In this document: positions 9,919 to 17,122 of the stretch, piece after piece
Layout: the number at the start of each line of letters is the position of its first letter
Numbering within the stretch: position 1 is the first letter of the stretch
Source of the DNA: Slackia sp. ZJ119
GTDB taxonomy: Bacteria; Actinomycetota; Coriobacteriia; Coriobacteriales; Eggerthellaceae
Assembly (NCBI RefSeq): GCF_011039175.1
Contig: NZ_JAAKEN010000022.1
Coordinates: 1-46,220, forward strand
Length of the DNA: 46,220 bases
Reading direction: 5' to 3'
The notes under the pieces: generated by a model
What the model was told of the DNA's origin: nothing
Databases searched by the model: none
What the model saw: only the letters and a program-made list of their open reading frames with translations
Made by a program: the position numbers and the translations under genes

Positions 9919-11118
9919 ATGAACGAAGCAGAAACGCAGCATGGCGAAAGCCAGCAACCCACAGACGGCGGTGCGCCCTACGACTACACCTACGTGTCGT
10001 CGGTCGCCCGCATCGCCTGCTATGACGACTTGATGAGCGCTCCGCGCATCACCGAGATCCAGCCCGCGCCCACGGCAGACTTCATCAACGCGCTGTCGTC
10101 GGCCATCTACGAGCAGGCGCACCAATGGGACAGCCACATCCCCTACACGGTCATTCGCGAGGTGGCGGAAAACTACATCCACGCGCGATTCACCGAGATG
10201 ATCGTGTCCATCCTCGACCGCGGCAACACCATCCGCTTCGCCGACCAGGGACCGGGCATCCCGTTCAAGGACCGCGTGCAGATGCCGGGGTTCTCATCGG
10301 CCACCGAGCCGATGAAGCGCTATATCCGCGGCGTGGGGTCGGGGCTGCCCATGGTGAAGGAGTACCTGGAGTTCAACCACGGCACCATCACCATCGAAGA
10401 CAACTTGGGCACCGGCGCGGTCGTCACCATCGGGTTCGATCGCAAAGAAGCCGAAGAAGAAGCGCGGCAGCAGGCGGCGGCAGGCGGGGGCGCGGTCGCA
10501 GAGCATGCGGGGCAAGCGTCCTTCGCCGGCGGATACCAGCAGGCCGCACAGCCGATCTACCGGCAGGTTTACCCGGCCGCAGGCGCCCAGCAGCCGTTCG
10601 CGGCGCAGCAGGGCGGCGCAGGCGGCGGCCAGGTCGCGCCGGATTTTGTGCAGCCGCACTACGTCACGCAGCAGGGCGGCGGGGCAGGGCAGCAGTTCGC
10701 GGAGCAACAGCTCGCGGCGCAGCAGTACGGGCAGCAAGCCGGCACCGCGCAGCAGGCGTTCGCGGCCCAGCAGTACGGGCAGCCATCGCCCTACCCCGCG
10801 CAGCAGGCCCAGCCGCAGCAGTTCGCAGCGGCGCAGTACGGGCGGGCCGCCGACCCGACGGCGAGCCTCCAGGGGATCGTCGCCGACCTGGCGCAGCGCG
10901 AGCGCGAGGTGCTGCCGCTGTTCCAGCCGGGCGACCCGCTGCGCGTGACCGACGTTGTCAACCTGAGCGGGCTTTCCCCGTCCACCATCTCCAACGTCTT
11001 CACCAAACTCGAGAAAAAAGGCCTGCTGCAGCGCGTCGGCAAGGAAAAGCGCGAGGTCACCTCGCTCGGCGCCCAGGTCTCGTCCGTGCTGCAGTCGCTG
11101 CCCGACCAGGCGCAATAG
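9919..11118 (+). CDS. GHKL-type ATPase with Gln-rich linker and C-terminal HTH, upstream of dnaA
   Basis: Residues 40-175 form a HATPase fold: N-box REVAENYIHA (80-89), G1 box DQGPG (109-113) and G2 box GVGSGL (138-143). No histidine-kinase phosphoacceptor helix or sensor region is visible, so it looks like a free-standing ATPase domain, as in anti-sigma or DNA-acting GHKL proteins. Residues 180-320 are a low-complexity Gln/Ala/Gly/Tyr linker. Residues 325-395 look like a winged helix with LSGLSPSTISNVFTKLEKKG as the recognition region. I chose ATG 9919 with GGTGGGA upstream; a GTG at 9862 is possible. It ends 16 bp before dnaA, so the pair is probably co-transcribed. Function is unknown; a role in replication or dnaA control is inference from position. 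Confidence 0.8.
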   Translation: MNEAETQHGESQQPTDGGAPYDYTYVSSVARIACYDDLMSAPRITEIQPAPTADFINALSSAIYEQAHQWDSHIPYTVIREVAENYIHARFTEMIVSILDRGNTIRFADQGPGIPFKDRVQMPGFSSATEPMKRYIRGVGSGLPMVKEYLEFNHGTITIEDNLGTGAVVTIGFDRKEAEEEARQQAAAGGGAVAEHAGQASFAGGYQQAAQPIYRQVYPAAGAQQPFAAQQGGAGGGQVAPDFVQPHYVTQQGGGAGQQFAEQQLAAQQYGQQAGTAQQAFAAQQYGQPSPYPAQQAQPQQFAAAQYGRAADPTASLQGIVADLAQREREVLPLFQPGDPLRVTDVVNLSGLSPSTISNVFTKLEKKGLLQRVGKEKREVTSLGAQVSSVLQSLPDQAQ

Positions 11119-11134
11119 GGAAGCGTGACGATCT

Positions 11135-12715
11135 ATGGAACAGCAAGACTACGACGCCATCTGGGCTTCCGTCGTCGAACAGGTCAAAACCCACGCAGAC
11201 GTGAACCCTTCTCAAGCCGACGCGGTGCTGGCGCGGCTCACGCTGCAGGCCTTCAGCGACGGATTCTGCATCGTCACCGCCGACAACGCCTTCATGAAGG
11301 GCTGGGTGGAAAAGAACTTCCTCGACCACGTCTACCGAGCGCTCGAAGAGCTGCGCGGCGTGTCTTTCACCGTCGTCCTCGACGTGGACGAATCGTCCGC
11401 CCCGCCGGCGGCTCCCGCGGCCAGGCCAGCAGCGCCCGTCACGGCCGCCCCCGGCCAAGCGCCCGCTGCGACAGAAGCCGCGGCATCTGCGGCCCGCGCG
11501 GCAACGTCCGCAGACGGCTTCTTCAACATCCCCAACCCCTTCGCCCGCCAAACGAGCGAGGACGCGCCCGAACCGAAGCGGGAAGCCGCGCCGTCGCCCG
11601 CCGAGGCCGAGACGGGCGACGCCGAGCCCGACGAGGCGCCCGTCGCCGCCAGCCCCACGTCGTCCATGACGTTTTCGAACTTCGTCATCGCCGACACGAA
11701 CCGCATCGCCTACGAAATGGCGGTCTCGGTGGCTGAAAAACCGGGGCGGGCGCACCTGAATCCCCTGTTCATCTACGGAAAATCAGGGCTTGGCAAGACG
11801 CACCTCATGCGTGCCATCCAAAACTACATCCAAGAAACCCAGCCGCACCTCAAAACCGTCTACGTGGACACCAACGAGCTTGTGGCCGGATACGCCGACG
11901 CCACCGCCGCACGCGACACGCAGAAAAGCAGCTACAAGAACTTCAAGGCGCCCTACGAAAGCGCCGACGTGCTGCTGGTGGACGACGTGCAGATCCTCGA
12001 GCGAAAGCCCGGCACGCTCGACATCGTCTTCCAGATTTTCAACAAGCTGACCGACAACGGCAAGCAGATCGTGCTGTCGGCCGACCGCGCCCCGAAAAAC
12101 ATCGACATGGACGAGCGCTACACCACCCGCTTCAACCGCGGCGGCACCTTCGACATCCAGCCGCCCAACATCGAGACGAAAGTGGCCATCATCAAAAGCT
12201 ACATCGACGAGTTCCGCGCAAACGAAGGCGACGAGACGCTCGATCTGCCCGACGACGTGCAGGCCTACATCGCCGAAGTGTCCGGCTCGAACATCCGCGA
12301 GCTGAAAAGCGCCGTGACCATCTTGTTCATGCGCATGAAAGGCTTCCACACCGACACCGTCTCGCTCTCCGAGGCGAAAAGCCTGCTCGAGAACCACTTC
12401 ACGGGAGGCCCGTCGCGGCGCGTCACGCCTGAAGACATCCAAAAGCAGGTCGAAGGCTACTACCGCATCAGCCACGCCGACATCATCGGCAAGAAACGCT
12501 CGCGCGACATCGTGCTGCCAAGGCAGGTCGCCATCTATCTCATCCGCGAGATGACCGACCTGTCGCTGCAGGACATAGGCCGGCTGTTCGGCGGGCGCGA
12601 CCACACGACCGTCATGAACTCCATCGAAGCGACCACGAAGCGCCTGCACGAAAACACCCAGTTCAGAGAGGATTTGGACACGCTGAAAGGGCTGGTGCGC
12701 GAAGCGCTGTCCTAA
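11135..12715 (+). CDS. dnaA: Chromosomal replication initiator DnaA
   Basis: DnaA binds DnaA boxes and opens the origin as an ATP-bound filament. The 526-residue protein has domain I (1-85), an Ala/Pro-rich linker (88-175), an AAA+ domain with Walker A GKSGLGKT (215-222) and Walker [10 protein letters not shown] (about 280-288), and domain IV with the box-binding signature GGRDHTTVM (486-494). The AAA+ region is divergent: GKSGLGKT replaces the usual GGVGLGKT, and the sensor/arginine stretch reads [18 protein letters not shown] where SRFEWGL-like text is usual; the arginine is kept. The start is ATG, 16 bp after the GHKL gene. It reads away from the box cluster at 9566-9836. Confidence 0.96.
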   Translation: MEQQDYDAIWASVVEQVKTHADVNPSQADAVLARLTLQAFSDGFCIVTADNAFMKGWVEKNFLDHVYRALEELRGVSFTVVLDVDESSAPPAAPAARPAAPVTAAPGQAPAATEAAASAARAATSADGFFNIPNPFARQTSEDAPEPKREAAPSPAEAETGDAEPDEAPVAASPTSSMTFSNFVIADTNRIAYEMAVSVAEKPGRAHLNPLFIYGKSGLGKTHLMRAIQNYIQETQPHLKTVYVDTNELVAGYADATAARDTQKSSYKNFKAPYESADVLLVDDVQILERKPGTLDIVFQIFNKLTDNGKQIVLSADRAPKNIDMDERYTTRFNRGGTFDIQPPNIETKVAIIKSYIDEFRANEGDETLDLPDDVQAYIAEVSGSNIRELKSAVTILFMRMKGFHTDTVSLSEAKSLLENHFTGGPSRRVTPEDIQKQVEGYYRISHADIIGKKRSRDIVLPRQVAIYLIREMTDLSLQDIGRLFGGRDHTTVMNSIEATTKRLHENTQFREDLDTLKGLVREALS

Positions 12716-12719
12716 AGCC

Positions 12720-12794
12720 TTTCCCCAAGCGGCCCAGGCCGGCGCACGGCGCAAGGCGAGACACGCCCGCGCCCGCCCGGACCGCTTGGGGAAA
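12720..12794 (+). terminator. 13-bp inverted repeat after dnaA
   Basis: TTTCCCCAAGCGG (12720-12732) is exactly inverted at 12782-12794, with 49 bp between. There is no T tract after the second arm, so it may be a transcript-end structure or a protein-binding feature rather than a simple terminator. Confidence 0.4.
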
Positions 12795-12943
12795 ACGTGG
12801 GGACAACGTCTTGAAAAGCGGTATGAAACCCGGCCCCTTAGGTGGAGAGCCTAAAACGCCCAAGGCAGGCGGTGGAAGGAAGGATCACGTTGCCCCCAAC
12901 CTACCGCCACGCCGCTTCCGCGCCCCACCTGGGCAGATGCGGG

Positions 12944-12998
12944 TTTTCCACCTTTCCACCGCCCTTATTATGAATGATGAATATAAACATATAAAAAG
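12944..12998 (+). other. Possible origin unwinding region downstream of dnaA
   Basis: Two DnaA-box-like sequences, TTTTCCACC (12944-12952) and CTTTCCACC (12952-12960), are followed by a short GCCC and then a 34-bp AT-rich tract (12965-12998) with GAT/GAA triplets spaced in threes. This resembles the box-plus-DnaA-trio arrangement of bacterial basal unwinding systems. The rest of 12716-13248 has no supported gene; the open frame there is an upstream extension of rpmH. Confidence 0.45.
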
Positions 12999-13136
12999 GA
13001 AGGGGAGGGTTGAAAAATCCCTCTGCATCGCAACCGATGCCGACGCAAACGCCGACCCGGCGCGGGTGGAAAGCGCCGCACGCGAAAAAGGATCGCGAAG
13101 CTTCGCCGCCATGCGCGTTGACCTGATATTATGTAT

Positions 13137-13167
13137 TTGCCATGATCTTCTAAATCCATGGTATTAT
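13137..13167 (+). promoter_or_regulatory. Likely rpmH promoter
   Basis: TTGCCA (13137-13142) and an extended -10, TGGTATTAT ending at 13167, are 19 bp apart. A second -35-like TTGACC lies at 13118-13123. The start codon of rpmH follows about 80 bp downstream. Confidence 0.5.
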
Positions 13168-13248
13168 ACGAGGGCTTTTGCAATTCTTGATATGCCAACC
13201 AACTCGGATTTCGCCGAGGGTTGCTCTGGAACGTGGAAGGGAAAAGAA

Positions 13249-13383
13249 ATGAAGCGCACGTATCAGCCGAATAAACGTAAACGAGCCAAGTGCCACGGCT
13301 TCCGCGCCCGCATGGCAACGAAGGGCGGACGTCGCGTCCTTGCCCGTCGTCGTGCCAAGGGCCGCAAGCGTCTTTGCGTGTAG
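13249..13383 (+). CDS. rpmH: 50S ribosomal protein L34
   Basis: The 44-residue basic protein begins [18 protein letters not shown] and ends GRKRL plus CV, matching L34 along its full length with the [19 protein letters not shown] core. The ATG has a GGAAGGGAAAAG ribosome binding site. The frame is open far upstream, but only the last 44 codons resemble a protein family. It heads the conserved rpmH-rnpA-yidD-yidC-jag-rsmG block. Confidence 0.96.
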   Translation: MKRTYQPNKRKRAKCHGFRARMATKGGRRVLARRRAKGRKRLCV

Positions 13384-13391
13384 CAGATCTC

Positions 13392-13745
13392 TTGGAAACC
13401 ATCACGTCTTCCCAGGAGATCTCGCAGGCTTTCGCCCAGGGGCGTCGGCTGCACACGCGCTATCTGACCCTCATCACGATGCCTGCTCGCCAACACGACC
13501 TGCCCGGTCGTGTTGCTTTTATTGCTGGGAAAAAGCTTGGCAATGCGGTGTGGCGCAACGGGGCGAAGCGGCGGATGCGCGAAGTGTGCCGAGCTCTCGG
13601 CGGGCCGTGCATTGGCGTTGACGTGATATTTCTTGCGAAAGGAAGCCTGCTTGCGGCTTCTTATAGTAAAGTACTGAGCGCATGCGACGAAGCGATGAAG
13701 CGTGGTGGGCTGCATCATGACACGGAGCCTGAAGGAAGCGATTAA
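13392..13745 (+). CDS. rnpA: Ribonuclease P protein component
   Basis: RnpA is the protein cofactor of RNase P, which trims tRNA 5' ends. The family signature [16 protein letters not shown] is clear in the middle of the 117-residue product, after an N-terminal [11 protein letters not shown] strand. The most plausible start is TTG at 13392, 8 bp after the rpmH stop; there is no strong ribosome binding site, so coupling to rpmH is likely. The frame stays open upstream inside rpmH (ATG 13290), but that part is only the shifted rpmH sequence. Its end overlaps the start of yidD by 29 bp. Confidence 0.9.
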   Translation: METITSSQEISQAFAQGRRLHTRYLTLITMPARQHDLPGRVAFIAGKKLGNAVWRNGAKRRMREVCRALGGPCIGVDVIFLAKGSLLAASYSKVLSACDEAMKRGGLHHDTEPEGSD

Positions 13746-13962
13746 ACACATCCCCTGCGGTACGGCCATCCTCTGCATTCGGTTCTACCAGATGGCCGTT
13801 TCGCCGCTGTTTCCTTCCTGCTGCCGTTTCGTTCCCACCTGCTCGGCGTACGGGTTGCAAGCGCTACGGAAATACGGGTTTTTGAAAGGCATGAAGCTGA
13901 CGGTCAAGCGGATTCTTCGCTGCCGACCGGGCGGGCCTCACGGTTTCGATCCCGTTCCCTGA
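13717..13962 (+). CDS. yidD: Membrane protein insertion efficiency factor YidD
   Basis: The 81-residue product shows the YidD family pattern: an N-terminal amphipathic region, [20 protein letters not shown] with its cysteines, [12 protein letters not shown], and an end in [14 protein letters not shown]. YidD assists YidC-dependent insertion at the inner membrane. I use ATG 13717; an in-frame GTG at 13702 would add five residues. It overlaps rnpA and lies 42 bp before yidC, the standard order. Confidence 0.92.
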   Translation: MTRSLKEAIKHIPCGTAILCIRFYQMAVSPLFPSCCRFVPTCSAYGLQALRKYGFLKGMKLTVKRILRCRPGGPHGFDPVP

Positions 13963-14004
13963 GACGACGCGCGCCGACAGTGCGTGGCGGGAAGGTAAGA
14001 CGCT

Positions 14005-14790
14005 ATGTGGGACGTTTTCAAGGACTGGATATTCCAGATCATCCAGTTCTTCTATAACTTCTGCGGTGACTGGGGCATGTCCATCGTCATCGTCACCGTG
14101 ATTTTCCGTCTGCTCATCAGCCCGCTTATGCACAAGCAGACGAAGTCGTCGTACGACATGCAAAAGGTCCAGCCCCTCATGGCTGAGATCCAATCCAAGT
14201 ATGCCAACGATCCGCAGCGCATGCAGGAAGAGATGCAGAAGCTCTACGCCGAAGTGCATTTCAACCCGCTCGCCGGCTGCCTGCCGATGCTGCTGCAGAT
14301 GCCCATCTTCATCGCGCTGTTCCAGGTGCTCAACGAAATGGGCCAGCGCACCCAAGGTTCCGCCTACGGGTTCTACAACCTCGTTCCCGACCTGGTCATG
14401 CGCCCGAGCGAGGCGTTCTCGATGGGTTTCGGCACGTTTTTGCCGTACTTGATTCTGCTCGTCGTCTTCGCCGGCGCCACGTTCCTCCCCATGGTTTTGA
14501 TGCAGCGCGGACAAAAGGACAACCCGCAGCGCAACCAGACGCTCATCATGTCCGGCGTCATGAGCTTGTTCATGCTGTGGGTCGGCTGGGGCTCTCCCGG
14601 CGGCGTGCTCCTGTTCTGGGGCACCTCTTCGCTCATCGCCATCGCCCAGCAGCAGATCACGCGCGGCATGCTCAAGCGCAAGGACGAAGAAGCCGCAGCA
14701 ACCATCGAGGTCAAGCCGATCGAGGTGGACGTGACCCGCAAGGTCAAAAAGCCCAAGCCTAAGAAGAAGGGCACGTCGAAAAAGCATTAG
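14005..14790 (+). CDS. yidC: Membrane protein insertase YidC/OxaA
   Basis: The 261-residue Oxa1-family insertase places proteins into the cytoplasmic membrane with or without SecYEG. Five hydrophobic segments are visible. The conserved arginine lies in the first main one (VTVIFRLLISPLMHKQTKSS), followed by the cytoplasmic loop LMAEIQSKYANDPQRMQEEM, then GCLPMLLQMPIFIALFQVL. The C-terminus is a basic tail of KPKPKKKG type. The protein lacks the large periplasmic domain of Gram-negative YidC. A GGAAGG ribosome binding site precedes the ATG. A parS-containing palindrome follows the stop codon. Confidence 0.96.
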   Translation: MWDVFKDWIFQIIQFFYNFCGDWGMSIVIVTVIFRLLISPLMHKQTKSSYDMQKVQPLMAEIQSKYANDPQRMQEEMQKLYAEVHFNPLAGCLPMLLQMPIFIALFQVLNEMGQRTQGSAYGFYNLVPDLVMRPSEAFSMGFGTFLPYLILLVVFAGATFLPMVLMQRGQKDNPQRNQTLIMSGVMSLFMLWVGWGSPGGVLLFWGTSSLIAIAQQQITRGMLKRKDEEAAATIEVKPIEVDVTRKVKKPKPKKKGTSKKH

Positions 14791-14810
14791 TCAGCCATCC
14801 GCTACCCCTG

Positions 14811-14845
14811 ACTTCCTTGTTTCACGTGAAACAAGGAAGTTTTTG
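14811..14845 (+). terminator. 30-bp palindrome with parS at its centre, followed by T5
   Basis: Positions 14811-14840 are a perfect palindrome and run into TTTTT from 14841, the shape of an intrinsic terminator between yidC and jag. Its central 16 bp (14818-14833) are a perfect parS. Confidence 0.7.
14818..14833. promoter_or_regulatory. parS site, perfect consensus
   Basis: TGTTTCACGTGAAACA is the canonical ParB loading site. It lies 21 bp after yidC's coding end region and about 3.1 kb before parB. Confidence 0.93.
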
Positions 14846-14865
14846 TCGACCGTAAGGAGTGAACC

Positions 14866-15447
14866 ATGGAAGAGGAGTTGGAGTACGTCGACGCCGGTTT
14901 CGATGACGCCGAAGCCGCTGAGGAGGTCGTTGACGAGGCTGTCGAAGCTGTGGAGGAAGACGTCGAAGAGGACGAGATCACCGAAGAGGACCTCGACCAC
15001 ATCGCCGACGTGGCGATCGGCGTGTTGCAGTCGATCCTCGAATACTTCAGCGTGGGCGAGGTCACCATCGACGAATACGAAGGCGACGAAGGCGAGCTGA
15101 TCCTCGACATCACCGGCGACGACCTGGCCATCCTTATCGGCCGCCATGGCAAGACGCTCGACGCGCTGCAGTTCCTCGTGTCGGCCATCACGGTGCGCAC
15201 CATCGGCTATCGCTACCCGGTCGTTGTCGACGTGGAAGGCTACAAGGCCCGCCAGCGCGAGAAGCTTGAATCCATCGCTCGCTCTTCCGCGAACCGCGCC
15301 GTGCACCAGCACCGCAGCGTGAAGATGCGCCCGATGACGCCGTATGAGCGCCGCATCATCCACATCGCGCTGCGTGACGATCCGCGCGTCGAAACGGCGT
15401 CGGAAGGCGAGGGCTCCAGCCGTCACGTCGTCGTGGTTCCGCTGTAG
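14866..15447 (+). CDS. jag: Jag/KhpB-type RNA-binding protein (KH-R3H)
   Basis: The 193-residue product has a KH domain around 85-150 with the loop IGRHGKTLDALQFL and a C-terminal R3H domain with MTPYERRIIH. Jag (KhpB, EloR) proteins bind RNA and affect cell elongation and division in Gram-positive bacteria. The first 45 residues are almost entirely acidic (runs of Glu, Asp, Ala, Val) where other Jag proteins carry a Jag_N domain. The ATG has AAGGAG upstream. A UUCG-loop terminator follows at 15474-15498. Confidence 0.92.
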   Translation: MEEELEYVDAGFDDAEAAEEVVDEAVEAVEEDVEEDEITEEDLDHIADVAIGVLQSILEYFSVGEVTIDEYEGDEGELILDITGDDLAILIGRHGKTLDALQFLVSAITVRTIGYRYPVVVDVEGYKARQREKLESIARSSANRAVHQHRSVKMRPMTPYERRIIHIALRDDPRVETASEGEGSSRHVVVVPL

Positions 15448-15473
15448 CGAACCCTTGAAAAACCGTCAACACC

Positions 15474-15498
15474 CGGCCGGATTCGTCCGGCCGTTTTT
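15474..15498 (+). terminator. Intrinsic terminator after jag
   Basis: CGGCCGGA pairs with TCCGGCCG around a TTCG tetraloop, followed by TTTTT (15494-15498). The rsmG start is only 16 bp further on, so read-through probably supplies rsmG. Confidence 0.85.
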
Positions 15499-15514
15499 AT
15501 GGAAGGGGTGTCTC

Positions 15515-16159
15515 ATGGACGCCGACGAGCTGCTCAAGCGCCACCTGGAGCTGGTTTTGGAAGCGAACAAGACCACCAACATCACCGCCATCGACAGCTG
15601 GGACGAAGGCATGAAGCTGCATGTCGAAGACTCGCTCGTCGGTCTTCCCGAGCTTGAAGCGGCTCCCGCAGGCCCGTTCGCCGACATCGGGTCCGGCGCG
15701 GGCTATCCCGGCATTCCGCTCGCCGTCATGACCGGGCGGGAGGCCCTGTTGGTCGACTCGGTGAAGAAGAAGGCGCGGCTGCTCGAATCGTTCGTGCAGG
15801 AGCTGGGCCTTGAAAACGTGGCCGTCAGCGACGAGCGCATCGAAGACGCCAGCCGTCAGTTCCGCGGACGGTTTTCCGCCGTGACCGCTCGAGCCCTTTC
15901 GAAGCTTTCGGTCCTGATGGAGCTCGCTCAACCGCTGCTGGCGACCGGAGGCTGCCTCATCTGCTACAAGGCCCGCATGGAGGAAGAAGAGCTCGCGCAC
16001 GCCCTTGCCCTGCAAAAGCGCCTAGGGTATAGGGTGAAGTCCGACCGCACCATTGACGCTGATGGGCTGATGCGCCGCATAATAGTTCTGGAGAAAGTGG
16101 GGGAACCCGCGCTGAAATTGCCGCGCCATGTCGGATACGCGCAGAAGCGGCCTTTGTAG
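15515..16159 (+). CDS. rsmG: 16S rRNA (guanine-N7) methyltransferase RsmG
   Basis: RsmG (GidB) methylates N7 of G527 (E. coli numbering) in 16S rRNA using S-adenosylmethionine. The 214-residue product has the N-terminal NKTTNITAI segment, the SAM motif FADIGSGAGYPGIPL near 54-68, LLVDSVKKKARLL, and SAVTARALSKLSVLMELAQP. The ATG at 15515 has GGAAGGGG upstream; the frame is open earlier but without family similarity. It is the last gene before a 960-bp non-coding block. Confidence 0.94.
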   Translation: MDADELLKRHLELVLEANKTTNITAIDSWDEGMKLHVEDSLVGLPELEAAPAGPFADIGSGAGYPGIPLAVMTGREALLVDSVKKKARLLESFVQELGLENVAVSDERIEDASRQFRGRFSAVTARALSKLSVLMELAQPLLATGGCLICYKARMEEEELAHALALQKRLGYRVKSDRTIDADGLMRRIIVLEKVGEPALKLPRHVGYAQKRPL

Positions 16160-16228
16160 CTTCGGGTCGTGGGACGGCGCTTCCGCCGCGACGGCTTCGC
16201 CTCGACGCGTCGTCGGGGTTCCCGAAGG
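16158..16228. repeat. Imperfect hairpin block related to the 107-bp element
   Basis: The ends GCTTCGGG and CCCGAAGGC are complementary. Inside, the minus strand carries CGACGACGCGTCGAGGCG, the same string as in the core of the 107-bp elements at 9387 and 16927. The rest of the core is missing or changed, so I read it as a degenerate relative. Confidence 0.45.
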
Positions 16229-16350
16229 CCCCCGGAATAGGCAGGGGAAGGGCCCATGCTCAGACAGTCCTGAGCTCGCGCGAAACGTCCACAGGACGTT
16301 TCGGCTCGTGCGGAACTGCGCGTGGACCCTCCCCCTGCCGATTCCGGGGG
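16229..16350. repeat. 122-bp nested inverted-repeat element
   Basis: Outer arms CCCCCGGAAT (16229-16238) and ATTCCGGGGG (16341-16350) extend inward as an imperfect stem of about 30 bp. The centre holds a perfect 10-bp hairpin, CGAAACGTCC-ACA-GGACGTTTCG (16281-16303). Pieces of it recur near 16735-16800 (GGTCCACGCGCA and GTCCTGTGGAC), apparently a broken second copy. Confidence 0.6.
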
Positions 16351-16576
16351 TCCGGCTTCCGAACTCGATGAGCTTCGACTCGGCGTCTTTTGGACGTGCG
16401 ACCGAGCAAAAAGCTAGGACACTTCTTCCTTCAGGGCTAAAAGCCCCGTATCGCCCTCGAAGCTGCCTTCTGGAAGATGGATGAGGCGCGGCGGCCTCTG
16501 AAAAAGAAACCCTCTCGCATGCCCTGATGGCGCCGGACTTGCTAGCGGCGACGAGGGTTGGTTCTACGGATGGTGT

Positions 16577-16681
16577 GGCGAAGCAGGCCCCCTCCTGGCA
16601 TGCGCCCGAGCTTCCCCTAAATGCCCCGATCTCTTCGTTTCTTGCAACCAAGACCCCCTCTCGGCAGGCGATTTCGTCCGG
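16577..16681 (+). repeat. Direct repeat, copy 1
   Basis: This 105-nt stretch recurs at 16836-16941 with only a few differences. Both contain GGCATGCGCCCGAGCT and CTCTTCGTTTCTT and end in GGCAGGCGATTTCGTCCGG. No open frame with a start signal crosses either copy. Confidence 0.75.
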
Positions 16682-16835
16682 ATTTTCCGCCTTGTTTGCG
16701 TTTCTGCGCTGTTCAGGGGTTGAAAGGGCCGGGGAGGGGTCCACGCGCACTACTTCGCTTCGCTCAGGTCGCCACGCGACTGAAAACGTCCTGTGGACTG
16801 TCTGGTGACAACAGGAGTGGGTCCCATGAATAAGG

Positions 16836-16941
16836 CGGCGAAGCAGGCCCCCTCCGGGCATGCGCCCGAGCTCCCCTTAAATGCCCCCGATCTCTTCGTT
16901 TCTTACAACCAAGACCCCTCTCGGCAGGCGATTTCGTCCGG
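16836..16941 (+). repeat. Direct repeat, copy 2
   Basis: Second copy of the 16577-16681 repeat, about 260 bp further on. Its last 15 bp are the left arm of the 107-bp hairpin element that begins at 16927, so copy 1 carries a solitary arm of that element. The whole gap 16160-17122 is repeats and hairpins; I see no gene in it. Confidence 0.75.
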
Positions 16942-17033
16942 AAGGACGGAGCCGAGGTCAAGCCAAAGGAGCGCCGAGACCTTGGCTCGGCGCGACGACG
17001 CGTCGAGGTGGAGTCCTTCCGGACGAAATCGCC
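16927..17033. repeat. 107-bp hairpin element, copy 2 (upstream of parA)
   Basis: Perfect 21-bp inverted arms (16927-16947 and 17013-17033) enclose a 65-bp core nearly identical to that at 9387-9493, in the opposite orientation. The inner stem GCGCCGAG/CTCGGCGC differs from the other copy at three base pairs, each still paired. It ends 90 bp before the parA start and could lie in the parA leader. Confidence 0.8.
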
Positions 17034-17122
17034 GTCCAACGACTAAGAGGGATTCGGAGAATTGTCAAGGGCCGAAGAAGAGATCGGGGTATACTGATCC
17101 CCATTGACGAAAGGAGGCCTGC

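Noticed and set aside
12811-13248. Large N-terminal extension of rpmH
   Set aside because: The frame is open, but L34 is always about 44 residues, the promoter and ribosome binding site lie inside the extension, and no family matches it.
16527-16808. Small genes in the rsmG-parA gap
   Set aside because: The frames overlap direct repeats and hairpins, change phase between repeat copies and have no ribosome binding sites.
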